From: Sideroxydans sp. CL21 | GTDB lineage: Bacteria > Pseudomonadota > Gammaproteobacteria > Burkholderiales > Gallionellaceae | Assembly: GCF_902459525.1 (NCBI RefSeq) | Contig: NZ_LR699166.1 | Span: 62,001-126,000 of the forward strand | Length of the DNA: 64,000 nt | Direction of reading: 5' to 3' | Program-made: the position numbers and the translations under genes | Notes under the pieces: model-generated | The model's input: the letters and a program-made list of their open reading frames with translations, nothing else | Databases searched by the model: none | What the model was told of the DNA's origin: nothing | Shown here: positions 8,910 to 17,209 of the stretch, piece by piece | Position numbering within the stretch: position 1 is the first letter of the stretch | Layout: each line of letters begins with the position of its first letter

Positions 8910-9883
8910 GTCATTACTCTCCCGTCGTCGCAGCTTTGGTCACCATGTTGCTGACCATCATTATCCTGATCAGCAAATTCGGTAAAGAGATACAAGATAT
9001 TCCCAACGAACGCTCTTTGCATGAAACTCCGGTTCCGCGCATTGGCGGAGTTGCGATGATGGCCGGCTTATTGACCGGCTGGATGTTGATGTTGACGTCG
9101 CTGAAATGGTGGATAGTGCTGCCGCTGATCGGGCTATTCATCGTCTCCCTGCTGGACGACATGCACAATCTGCCGGTCAGGAAGCGTTTAATGGCACATC
9201 TGGCGGCGGCGGCGATCCTGGTTGTCGGTGCTGGCTTGCTCACCCAACAAGGGATGCTGATTGCCCTGATTGTGCTGCTGCTCACAGTGTGGATGACGAA
9301 CCTCTACAATTTCATGGACGGTTCCGACGGACTGGCGGGGGGCATGGCACTGATCGGCTTCAGCATATACGGCGTTGCCGCGTTGATCTCGCACGACGAC
9401 ACGCAGGCGATGCTGAACTTCACCATCGGCGCGGCAGCATTGGGTTTTCTCTATAACAATTTCCATCCCGCCAAAATTTTCCTGGGTGATGCCGGTTCCA
9501 TTCCCTTGGGCTTTCTTGCTGCAAGCATGGGGCTCTGGGGGTGGCAGCAAGGCTACTGGGCGGCATGGTTTCCGATCATGGTATTTTCTCCGTTCATTGT
9601 GGATGCAAGCGTCACACTGGTAAAGCGTACCCTGCGTGGTGTGAAGGTCACCGAAGCGCATCGCGAACACTATTACCAACGCCTCGTTCAAATGGGCTGG
9701 AGCCATAGCAAAGTGGCACTGGCCGAATATGGACTGATGCTGGGAACCGGTGTAACGGCTGTATCGGTTATACAGCAAGCTTTTCCGTGGACGGTAATTC
9801 TGGCTTGGGGCGGGATATATGCCGTGTTGATGTTGGTGATTGATGCCGCATGGAGAAAATTCAAGCGGGCGCAACATGCTTAA
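8906..9883 (+). CDS. MraY/WecA-family undecaprenyl-phosphate sugar-1-phosphate transferase (WbpL-like)
   Basis: This polytopic membrane enzyme starts O-unit synthesis by moving a HexNAc-1-phosphate to undecaprenyl phosphate. The 325 residues contain about 10-11 helices and the catalytic motifs of the family: LLDDMHNLPVRKR, NLYNFMDGSDGLAGG, FLGDAGSIPLGF and the cytosolic AHREHYYQRL. I chose the ATG at 8906, which forms an ATGA overlap with the previous gene, over the GTG at 8885. The flanking 4-reductase and 4,6-dehydratase suggest the donor is UDP-QuiNAc or UDP-FucNAc. Confidence 0.92.
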   Translation: MSHYSPVVAALVTMLLTIIILISKFGKEIQDIPNERSLHETPVPRIGGVAMMAGLLTGWMLMLTSLKWWIVLPLIGLFIVSLLDDMHNLPVRKRLMAHLAAAAILVVGAGLLTQQGMLIALIVLLLTVWMTNLYNFMDGSDGLAGGMALIGFSIYGVAALISHDDTQAMLNFTIGAAALGFLYNNFHPAKIFLGDAGSIPLGFLAASMGLWGWQQGYWAAWFPIMVFSPFIVDASVTLVKRTLRGVKVTEAHREHYYQRLVQMGWSHSKVALAEYGLMLGTGVTAVSVIQQAFPWTVILAWGGIYAVLMLVIDAAWRKFKRAQHA

Positions 9884-11711
9884 AGTCAATCGCTATACCG
9901 CGATGGCTGTGTTGCACGATATATTTGTAGCAGCAATAGCATGGGCTGGTGCATATTTGCTGCGTTTTAATTTTGACCTGCCGCAGAATTTTCAAAGCGA
10001 AATGTGGCGTACCTTGCTTTGGGTCGCGCCGTTGCAATCACTGATATTCTGGTACATGGGCCTGTACCGCGGTATTTGGCGCTACGCCAGTCTGGTAGAT
10101 CTGCGACGCATTTTTATGGCCGTGCTGCTGGCCGCTATGTTAATTCCTCTGGGACTCTGGATGTTCCGTATTCATGCCGTCGTTCCGCGTTCGGTACTGA
10201 TCATCGATCCCATCATTCTTTTGCTGGCAATGGGCGGCGGTCGTCTGCTCTACCGTTTGTGGAAAGAACAAGGGTTGTTCGGCGACATCAAACTTCAGGG
10301 TGAGCCGGTACTGGTAATGGGTGCCGGGGAGGCTGGCATAGGCTTGTCAAAGGATCTGGCCAGGAGCCGCGAATGGCATCAGGTCGGGTTTCTTGATGAC
10401 GATGCGGATAAGCAAGGCCGTATCCTCAACGGCATCAAGGTGCTGGGCAAACTGGAAAGTCTGCCCTATTGGGCGCAGCGGTTCGGCGTTACCCAGGCCA
10501 TCATCGCCATGCCGTCATCCACGCACCAGCAGCGCAAGCATGCAATCGATCTGGCAAACAGCAATGGCATCAAGGCATTGACAGTTCCGGCATTCGACGA
10601 CCTGCTGAGCGGCCGCGTATCCGTGTCGCAACTGCGGGCTGTAGAGCTGGACGACCTGCTCGGGCGCGATCCGGTGCAGCTGGATGGCGCTGGGCTGCAT
10701 GAGCAACTTACGGATAAAGTCGTGCTGGTTACCGGCGCGGGGGGTTCCATCGGTTCCGAGCTGTGTCGTCAAATTGCACGCTTTGCACCCAGAAAACTGG
10801 TGTTGTATGAGGCCGGCGAGTTGGCACTGTACAACATGGAGCAGGAATTGAATAAAGCATTCCCGCAACTTGATATCGCCTATCTGGCGGGCGATGTGCG
10901 CGACGATGTTCGGCTGGACCAGGTATTCGGGGAATACAAGCCCAATGCGGTGTTCCATGCTGCAGCCTACAAGCATGTACCATTGATGGAACGCCACAAT
11001 GCCTGGCAGGCGGTACGCAACAATGTGTTCGGTACCTGGCGTGCGGCAAGCTGCGCACAGAGGCATGGCGTGGAAAAATTCGTGCTGATCTCCACCGACA
11101 AGGCGGTCAACCCGACCAACGTGATGGGCACCACCAAGCGCATGGCGGAGATCGTGTGCCAAGGGCTGCAGCGGTCGGAAGGTACGCGTTTTGTCATCGT
11201 GCGCTTCGGCAATGTACTCGGTAGCAACGGCAGCGTGATTCCAAAATTCCGCGAACAGATCGCCAAAGGCGGGCCGATCACCGTGACCCATCCGGAGATC
11301 ACCCGCTTCTTCATGTCCATTCCAGAAGCCGCGCAATTGGTGATGCAGGCGGGTTACATGGGCAAGGGCGGCGAAATATTCGTGCTCGACATGGGTGAGC
11401 CGGTGAAGATAGTCGATCTGGCAAAAGAGCTGATCCGTCTTTCGGGCTTGGGCGAAGAGGACATCAGGATCGAGTATACGGGCCTGCGCCCGGGTGAGAA
11501 GCTGTACGAAGAAGTACTGGCAGATAGCGAACATACCTTGCCTACCCCGCACCCCAAGTTGCGTATCGCCCAGGCGCGCCAGGTTGCCGCTGACGAACTG
11601 CAGGCGATGCTGGATTGGGTGCAAATCGATACCGCAAACAGTGACGAAGCGGTACGGGAACGCCTGCAGCACTGGGTGCCGGAGTACGTACCAACACCGA
11701 ACGCGCACTGA
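9876..11711 (+). CDS. Membrane UDP-HexNAc 4,6-dehydratase (WbpM/CapD/PglF type)
   Basis: The 611-residue protein has four N-terminal membrane helices (about residues 10-115), a first Rossmann region with VLVMGAGEAGIGLS, and a second catalytic SDR domain with VLVTGAGGSIGSELCRQI. Its active site reads STDKAVNPTNVMGTTKR: a methionine takes the place of the usual SDR tyrosine, as in WbpM and PglF. It would make the UDP-4-keto-6-deoxy intermediate for the upstream reductase. The ATG at 9876 overlaps the transferase gene by 8 bases; the alternative ATG at 9840 lies well inside it. Confidence 0.93.
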   Translation: MLKVNRYTAMAVLHDIFVAAIAWAGAYLLRFNFDLPQNFQSEMWRTLLWVAPLQSLIFWYMGLYRGIWRYASLVDLRRIFMAVLLAAMLIPLGLWMFRIHAVVPRSVLIIDPIILLLAMGGGRLLYRLWKEQGLFGDIKLQGEPVLVMGAGEAGIGLSKDLARSREWHQVGFLDDDADKQGRILNGIKVLGKLESLPYWAQRFGVTQAIIAMPSSTHQQRKHAIDLANSNGIKALTVPAFDDLLSGRVSVSQLRAVELDDLLGRDPVQLDGAGLHEQLTDKVVLVTGAGGSIGSELCRQIARFAPRKLVLYEAGELALYNMEQELNKAFPQLDIAYLAGDVRDDVRLDQVFGEYKPNAVFHAAAYKHVPLMERHNAWQAVRNNVFGTWRAASCAQRHGVEKFVLISTDKAVNPTNVMGTTKRMAEIVCQGLQRSEGTRFVIVRFGNVLGSNGSVIPKFREQIAKGGPITVTHPEITRFFMSIPEAAQLVMQAGYMGKGGEIFVLDMGEPVKIVDLAKELIRLSGLGEEDIRIEYTGLRPGEKLYEEVLADSEHTLPTPHPKLRIAQARQVAADELQAMLDWVQIDTANSDEAVRERLQHWVPEYVPTPNAH

Positions 11712-11713
11712 GC

Positions 11714-12472
11714 ATGCCCTCGCTGTCCGTCATACTCATTACTAAAAACGAAGCTGCCAACATCCGAGATTGTTTACAGTCGGTGTCCTGGGCTGACGAG
11801 ATCATCGTGGTTGATTCCGGCAGCACGGATGACACTGCCTCTATCGCCCGCGAAATGGGCGCACAGGTATATGTGCATCCGGACTGGCCGGGCTTCGGGC
11901 CGCAAAAGAACCGGGCACTGGGCTATGCCGGCAAAGACTGGGTATTTTCCATTGATGCGGACGAGCGGGTGACACCCGAATTGCGCGCCGAGCTTGAACA
12001 GGCGATGCACAAGGCATCGGCAGACGGTTACTATTGCCCGCGCCTGTCGCAGTTCTGCGGCCAGTTTGTGCATCATTCCGGCTGGTATCCGGATTATGTC
12101 TTGCGTCTGTTCAAGCGAGGCGCAGGCCGATTTTCGGACAGCCTGGTACACGAAAGTGTTTTGCTGACAGGCAATACAAGCAAGCTCAAGAATCCTCTGC
12201 TGCACTACAGCTATCTCACGCTTAACGATGTGGAGCGCAAGGTCGAGCATTATTCCTCGGCTGCGGCTCAACAGATGTTTCAGTCCGGCAAGCGCTCCAG
12301 CTGGTTGAGGGCGATGCTGAGTGCGGGCTGGGCCTTTGTGAGAACTTATATCGTGCGACTGGGCTTGCTGGATGGTGGTGCAGGGTGGAACATTGCCCGC
12401 ATGAATGCCCGCACGACTTTTCTCAAGTACCGCAAGCTGGAAGCGTTGAATGTATATGGGAACCTCCAATAA
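11714..12472 (+). CDS. Glycosyltransferase family 2, WaaE/KdtX-like
   Basis: The 252-residue protein matches the short GT2 subgroup acting on LPS inner core (WaaE/KdtX). ITKNEAANIRDCLQSVSWAD is the N-terminal pattern, VDSGSTDDT the nucleotide-binding segment, FGPQKNRAL and DWVFSIDADERV the metal and acceptor region, and GWYPDYVLRLFKR the signature further on. It starts 3 bases after the dehydratase gene and closes the forward operon; a repeat-filled gap follows. It probably adds a hexose or heptose to core oligosaccharide, judging from family only. Confidence 0.88.
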   Translation: MPSLSVILITKNEAANIRDCLQSVSWADEIIVVDSGSTDDTASIAREMGAQVYVHPDWPGFGPQKNRALGYAGKDWVFSIDADERVTPELRAELEQAMHKASADGYYCPRLSQFCGQFVHHSGWYPDYVLRLFKRGAGRFSDSLVHESVLLTGNTSKLKNPLLHYSYLTLNDVERKVEHYSSAAAQQMFQSGKRSSWLRAMLSAGWAFVRTYIVRLGLLDGGAGWNIARMNARTTFLKYRKLEALNVYGNLQ

Positions 12473-12475
12473 TTT

Positions 12476-12500
12476 GTCATTCCGGCGAAAGCCGGAATCC
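12476..12500. repeat. REP-like palindrome GTCATTCCGGC...GCCGGAAT
   Basis: The sequence contains CATTCCGGCGAAAGCCGGAAT, a short palindrome right after the WaaE-like gene. The same unit recurs at 26570-26596 between gcvP and tpx. It could act as a transcription-end hairpin, but it has no clear T-run. Confidence 0.7.
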
Positions 12501-12557
12501 GGTTTTATCATCAGGCTGGTCACCAGCTTTTGCCGCTGTGACGAATTCTGAAATATT

Positions 12558-12690
12558 GGGAGGCGCTGATTTATTCCTCCGTTCGTGGTGAGCTTGTCGA
12601 ATCATGAATGGAGGAATAAATCAATCAAGGAGTTAACCAACAAGCCCTTCGACAGGCTCAGGGCGAACGGAATAAATCAGCGCTTCCTTA
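12558..12690. repeat. Palindromic element with GGCGCTGATTTATTCC inverted ends
   Basis: The left end (12560-12586, with GGCGCTGATTTATTCC and CCGTTCG) and the right end (12664-12690, with GGAATAAATCAGCGC) are inverted copies. The interior holds another inverted pair related to AGCCTGTCGAA at 12590-12602 and 12646-12660, of a family seen again near 53722-53746. The right end reaches the stop codon of the minus-strand GT2 gene. The same terminal sequence bounds the repeat at 46864-47002 around a different interior. It has no coding capacity and is MITE-like or REP-like. Confidence 0.75.
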
Positions 12691-13527
12691 GCCCAGCGCA
12701 CGCTTCAACCGGCTGCGCAACAATTGCCAGTGCAACTCGCGCGAGTCTTCCGGTTCTTCCAGCAACAGCCCCTGTGCAGTAAATCCGCGCCGCAAATAAT
12801 AACGATCAAACACCGATTGGCGCATTCCCCACTTGTGCAGGAATTGCTTTCCGCCATCATTCTTTTTCACCTTGCCGGTCGATTTGCACTGGAAGTGATA
12901 AACCAAAGAGTCGCCTACGCCAAGGAAGATGCGACACCCCGCGTGCCAAAGCTTCATCGAAAAATCGTTGTCGCTGCTCATGCCGGGCGAGAACTCGCTG
13001 CTGTAGCCGCCCACCTTGAACCACCAGCGCTTGCTCACCAATGTTGGCGGCCAGGTTGCTCCATACCAGTCTTGCTTGCTTTGCTGCGGCAATTCCGCAA
13101 GCAATCGCGCCTCGTCGAAATTGTCGGCATCGCTGCCGTAGTCGCGCACAATTACGCAGGGGTTGTTGGTGTCGCGCGGCTCGATCATGGTACCGGAAAG
13201 CATGAACAGGTCGGTATCCAGCTGTTTGAGTTTGTCGACCAGGGCGGTATCCCAGCCGGGGCAGCAATACATATCGTCGTTAAGATAAAGGATGTAGTCC
13301 TGAGTGGCATGCATGGCTGCCTCATTTACCGCCAGACAAATGCCGACGTTTTGGGGTGACGCCGTGTATGCAATGCCTTGCTGGCGTACCCATTCCAGCG
13401 AGCCATCGCTACCGTCATTCACATGCACGATGATTTGGTGAGGATAGGCGGAGTTCTGCCGGATACTGCGTATGCACAGCTGCAGTAACGCAAGGTTGTT
13501 CCAGGTCGGGATGATGATGGAAAACAT
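12688..13527 (-). CDS. Glycosyltransferase family 2 (paralog of the gene at 16286)
   Basis: The 279-residue GT-A protein starts MFSIIIPTWNNLALLQLCIR, with NDGSDGSLEWV, the metal-binding YLNDDMYC and a C-terminal SSDNDFSMKLWHAGCR. It shares this whole layout with the plus-strand gene at 16286-17200, including FSPGMSSD and CKSTG, so the two are clear paralogs. It is encoded opposite to the surrounding operons. Its TAA stop is contributed by the end of the palindromic repeat at 12558-12690, so the C terminus may have been trimmed or reset by repeat insertion. The donor is unknown. Confidence 0.88.
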   Translation of the reverse strand: MFSIIIPTWNNLALLQLCIRSIRQNSAYPHQIIVHVNDGSDGSLEWVRQQGIAYTASPQNVGICLAVNEAAMHATQDYILYLNDDMYCCPGWDTALVDKLKQLDTDLFMLSGTMIEPRDTNNPCVIVRDYGSDADNFDEARLLAELPQQSKQDWYGATWPPTLVSKRWWFKVGGYSSEFSPGMSSDNDFSMKLWHAGCRIFLGVGDSLVYHFQCKSTGKVKKNDGGKQFLHKWGMRQSVFDRYYLRRGFTAQGLLLEEPEDSRELHWQLLRSRLKRALG

Positions 13528-13710
13528 GCAGCGATTCCTTTGATTAGTAAATTAACGACATTGAAGCTGCCAACCTGGCTGCGTATTCAGGACGATATCC
13601 CAAGGAACTGCAGCACGCGTCTAAAGTGTTACATGTTAACATTCCCGGCGGTCGCTCATTGAGTTCGCACTTCAATTTCTGTACCGCTAACATTCCGCAT
13701 CATTGTGTAG

Positions 13711-14889
13711 ATGGAAACTCTCAAGCAATACGAAAAATCCGGCAAGAGCATGAAGGTACCGCGCAAAATTCTGGTCGTTATTCCCTTACGCATAGGGGAT
13801 GTACTGCTTTCCACCCCCGTCATAAGATCGATGCGACAGGCATGGCCCGACGCTGAAATCGACGTACTGGTATTTGAAAACACGGAAGGTGTATTGCTGC
13901 GCAATCCGGACATCCGGCGCGTGATTACCGTTCCGGCGCGTCCCGGGTTCCGGGAACATTTGAGCCTGATCTTAGGTCTGCTGCGTCGCTATGATCTTGC
14001 ATTGACAACTCAGCTGGGCGATCGCCCGACTCTCTACACCTGGATCGCCGGGAAGATCAGGATTGGAATGCAGGATGGCAGCAGCAAGGAACACTGGAAG
14101 CAACACCTGCTCACGCATTGGGCATTCTTTGATCGAGTAAATACCCATACGGTGCTGACGAATCTCGGGCTGGTTGACTTGCTTGGCATCAAGCGCAGCC
14201 ACGAAGTAGTCGTTGCATGGGACACCAGCGACGAAAAATCTGTAAGAGAGTTGCTGCCATTTGATATTGGGCTGCAACCTTACGCAGTGTTGCATATGTC
14301 CCCGAAATTTTCCTACAAGATGTGGCATCGCGACGGCTGGATCCAACTGGCACGTCGGTTTGAAGCAAACGGCATTCGCGCCGTACTCACTGGAAGCGGC
14401 GCTTCGGATGAGATGGAATATGTCGGGCAGATCTTCCGTTCCATGCCGGCAAGCACAGTGAATATGGCCGGCAAACTTAGTCTGGCAGAAAGCGCCTTTC
14501 TTATCAGCCGCGCCAAATGTTATGTTGGGCCGGATACGGCCCTCACCCATGTCGCTGCGGCACTGGGTACACCAACGGTTGCATTATTTGGGCCGTCCAA
14601 TCCGGTGAAATGGGGGCCATGGCCCAAGGGGTACAACAAGGACATCAACCCTTACCAGATGCGCGGTACCCAACACGTGAGCAACGTGGTCCTGCTGCAA
14701 GGCGAAGGTGATTGCGTGCCTTGCATGGAAGAAGGCTGTGATCGGCGGATCACCAGCCTGAGCGCCTGTTTGCAGGGCTTGCCGGTTGAAAAGGTGATTG
14801 CAGCGCTGGGCGAGTTGGGCTTGGCCTTGGTTGATAAGTCATTGGCGGGATTCCTGGTGGATTCTGAGAAAAATGTGGCAGACAAATAA
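13711..14889 (+). CDS. Glycosyltransferase family 9 (heptosyltransferase-like)
   Basis: The 392-residue protein has the GT9 layout: ILVVIPLRIGDVLLSTPVIRS near residues 20-40, an acceptor domain, and the ADP-heptose-type site VGPDTALTHVAAALGTPTVALFGPSNP near 273-300. A cysteine-rich tail (CVPCMEEGCDR) follows, as in several WaaF/WaaQ-like proteins. The ATG at 13750 is an alternative start because the first 13 residues are unusually polar. It probably builds LPS core. A 108-base gap separates it from the ligase gene, and nothing is seen in the 183-base gap upstream. Confidence 0.88.
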   Translation: METLKQYEKSGKSMKVPRKILVVIPLRIGDVLLSTPVIRSMRQAWPDAEIDVLVFENTEGVLLRNPDIRRVITVPARPGFREHLSLILGLLRRYDLALTTQLGDRPTLYTWIAGKIRIGMQDGSSKEHWKQHLLTHWAFFDRVNTHTVLTNLGLVDLLGIKRSHEVVVAWDTSDEKSVRELLPFDIGLQPYAVLHMSPKFSYKMWHRDGWIQLARRFEANGIRAVLTGSGASDEMEYVGQIFRSMPASTVNMAGKLSLAESAFLISRAKCYVGPDTALTHVAAALGTPTVALFGPSNPVKWGPWPKGYNKDINPYQMRGTQHVSNVVLLQGEGDCVPCMEEGCDRRITSLSACLQGLPVEKVIAALGELGLALVDKSLAGFLVDSEKNVADK

Positions 14890-14997
14890 ATGCAAAACCC
14901 AAATGTTTTCTGAGCCGCCGATGCATTTCTGGTCGAGCCTGCACAGGCAATACTGGAATCATCAGTCACTTCATATGATGATTTATAAGGGTGCAGC

Positions 14998-16293
14998 ATG
15001 AGGGAAACAGATCATTCACGCTATCTGTTGCTAGTCGAAAAGGTGGCGAGTTTGCTGCTGCTGGCGTATCCAACCCTCATGCTTGCCGTAAAGGGAGGAA
15101 TGAACGGCGCGTTCCTGCTTATGTTGCTGCTCGCCTTGGCTGTGCGAATAACACGTCCCGCCGGCATGGATAAAACGGTATGGAGAAGCGAATGGACCAT
15201 TTATGGCATATCAATGGTGGCTATGTCAGCTGCGATACTCATCAGTCAAAGCTACCACCACAACTATTCAGCACACTCATATGATGGAGCATCGCGCTAC
15301 TGGCTGGCAATCCCGGTATTCCTGCTGTTGCGGCGACTAAACTTGAAAATTTTTGAAATGCTGCAAGTCGCATTTCCCGCCGCAGCAATTCTGGGTTTCG
15401 TGCTGGCGAAAAAATTGAGCGAGGGCCCGGAAATTCGATCTGGAATAGAGACATTGGATTTGATTCATTTTGGTGATTTTGAATTAATTCTGGCGATGCT
15501 GTCCCTTCTTGGCATCAATTGGATGGGGCGCGATGGACTCGCGTTAAAAATAATCAAAATATCGGGTTTCATTGCAGGCGTCGCTGCGTCATTCGCCTCG
15601 GGTTCGCGGGGAGGCTGGCTGGCAATACCGATATTTGTAGCAATCTTTATATATTTTTATACTGCAAAATCTCTAAAGCTAATCATATCTATCGCAACCA
15701 TAGGAACATTGAGCACGCTATTATTTTATTCCCTCAACTCGACCTTCCACCAACGCGTTAACGAGTTAACAAGTGAGGTGGCAGCACTCAGTCACGGCAA
15801 CCAGGATACTTCCACAGGTATACGTTGGCAGTTATATAAGGCAGCGGTGGAAATATTTTCGCGCCACCCAGTTTTTGGTGTGGGGCCGGATGGATTTGCG
15901 CAAGAGATGACACCGATGATGGAGGAGGGCAAGATCACGCCGGTAGCCGCCCAGCTTGGACGCGGCGAAGTACATAACGATATCTTGAATAAAGCCGTCG
16001 GAATGGGACTTTTCGGTTTGGCTGCGATAATTGCAGTCTATCTCGTGCCAATTTGGCTTTTTTGGAAAGCTACCCGGTCAGTATCAGCACAAGTTAAGCG
16101 TGGCGGCGTTCTCGGGATTGTTTTTGTAAGCGGATTCTTCGTTTCCGGTTTGACGGTCGAAATCCTGAACCTGACCATGGCAATTGCCTTCTACAGTTTT
16201 ACGGTCGCCGTGTTGCTGGCGTTTTGTTACAACATTCATCACAAAATTGGCTCGTCGAGAGCTGGTTCGAACAAGGACATACACCATGTTTAG
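14998..16293 (+). CDS. O-antigen ligase/polymerase family protein (Wzy_C domain)
   Basis: This polytopic membrane protein of 431 residues has about 11-12 helices. The Wzy_C signatures are SGSRGGWLAIPIF in a membrane helix and, after a large periplasmic loop, EVHNDILNKAVGMGLFGL, where the His is the conserved catalytic residue of WaaL. It either ligates O-antigen to lipid A-core or polymerises O-units; sequence alone does not separate the two. AAGG 7 bases upstream supports the ATG at 14998. The next GT2 gene begins inside its last codons. Confidence 0.87.
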   Translation: MRETDHSRYLLLVEKVASLLLLAYPTLMLAVKGGMNGAFLLMLLLALAVRITRPAGMDKTVWRSEWTIYGISMVAMSAAILISQSYHHNYSAHSYDGASRYWLAIPVFLLLRRLNLKIFEMLQVAFPAAAILGFVLAKKLSEGPEIRSGIETLDLIHFGDFELILAMLSLLGINWMGRDGLALKIIKISGFIAGVAASFASGSRGGWLAIPIFVAIFIYFYTAKSLKLIISIATIGTLSTLLFYSLNSTFHQRVNELTSEVAALSHGNQDTSTGIRWQLYKAAVEIFSRHPVFGVGPDGFAQEMTPMMEEGKITPVAAQLGRGEVHNDILNKAVGMGLFGLAAIIAVYLVPIWLFWKATRSVSAQVKRGGVLGIVFVSGFFVSGLTVEILNLTMAIAFYSFTVAVLLAFCYNIHHKIGSSRAGSNKDIHHV

Positions 16294-17200
16294 CATTGTC
16301 ATCCCCAGTTGGAACAACCTCGCTTATTTGAAGCTGTGTGTTGAGAGCATCAGAAAACATTCCAGATTCGAGCATGAGATATTGGTTCATCTGAACGATG
16401 GTTCGGATGGTTCGCTGGAGTGGGTGAAATCTCAGGGAATAAAGTATACGCAGACCGACAAGAACGTCGGGATCTGTTTGTCGGTGAACCATCTGATGGC
16501 TCAGGCCAAACATGAATGGCTGCTCTACATGAATGACGACATGGTGGCCGCACCGGGTTGGGATACGGCCTTCATAGCCGCGACCGAATCGGTAAATACA
16601 GACCTCGCTATGTTTTTTGGAACTTTGATCCAACCGGAAAACGGCGGTAATGATGTCATCATCAAACAGGACTTCGGCGGCTCGCCCGCTGATTTCGATG
16701 AGGCGAAATTTCTGAAGTCCTATCTGGATGATGGCCGTGGTGACAAGGAGGGGGGGGCATCCCAGCCCACTCTGGTACACAAAAAGTGGTGGGCGATGGT
16801 CGGCGGCTACAGCATTGAATTCAGCCCGGGCATGAGCAGCGACGACGACCTGATGATGAAATTCTGGGTGGCAGGATGTCGCAACTTCCGTATCGTCGGC
16901 GGTAGTCGCTTTTACCATTTTGGCTGCAAAAGTACCGGGCGCATCAAACACAATCTGGGCGGCCGGGTATTTGTCATGAAGTGGGGCGTCACTCATCTCG
17001 AGTTCCACCGTCTTTATTTGCCTTCACTTCGAAAGCCCGATGGCGGTAACTCGCCGGGGAATCCGCATAATTTTGTTCGGGGATCCTTGTTGGGCAAAAT
17101 TAGACGATTACGCTACACGCTAAAAAGTAATTATCCGCTGCAGGATATCGAAGCATGGGATGCACTCCCGGGGCGTGCGAAGTGGAATGAAGGGAACTAG
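16286..17200 (+). CDS. Glycosyltransferase family 2 (paralog of the gene at 12688)
   Basis: The 304-residue GT-A protein starts MFSIVIPSWNNLAYLKLCVE, with NDGSDGSLEWV, YMNDDMVAAPGWD and SPGMSSDDDLMMKFWVAGCR. It is a close paralog of the minus-strand gene at 12688-13527; I judge roughly half the residues identical by eye. The ATG at 16286 lies inside the last codons of the ligase gene (8-base overlap), which fixes the start over the upstream in-frame codon at 16184. The C terminus is longer than in the paralog. A role in O-antigen or core is inferred from context. Confidence 0.9.
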   Translation: MFSIVIPSWNNLAYLKLCVESIRKHSRFEHEILVHLNDGSDGSLEWVKSQGIKYTQTDKNVGICLSVNHLMAQAKHEWLLYMNDDMVAAPGWDTAFIAATESVNTDLAMFFGTLIQPENGGNDVIIKQDFGGSPADFDEAKFLKSYLDDGRGDKEGGASQPTLVHKKWWAMVGGYSIEFSPGMSSDDDLMMKFWVAGCRNFRIVGGSRFYHFGCKSTGRIKHNLGGRVFVMKWGVTHLEFHRLYLPSLRKPDGGNSPGNPHNFVRGSLLGKIRRLRYTLKSNYPLQDIEAWDALPGRAKWNEGN

Positions 17201-17209
17201 CAGTTAATG

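Noticed and set aside
10515-11708. 397-codon open frame on the minus strand opposite the 4,6-dehydratase gene
   Set aside because: It is an antisense shadow of a well-supported gene with full family motifs; its own translation is rich in His, Arg and Gln and shows no domain.
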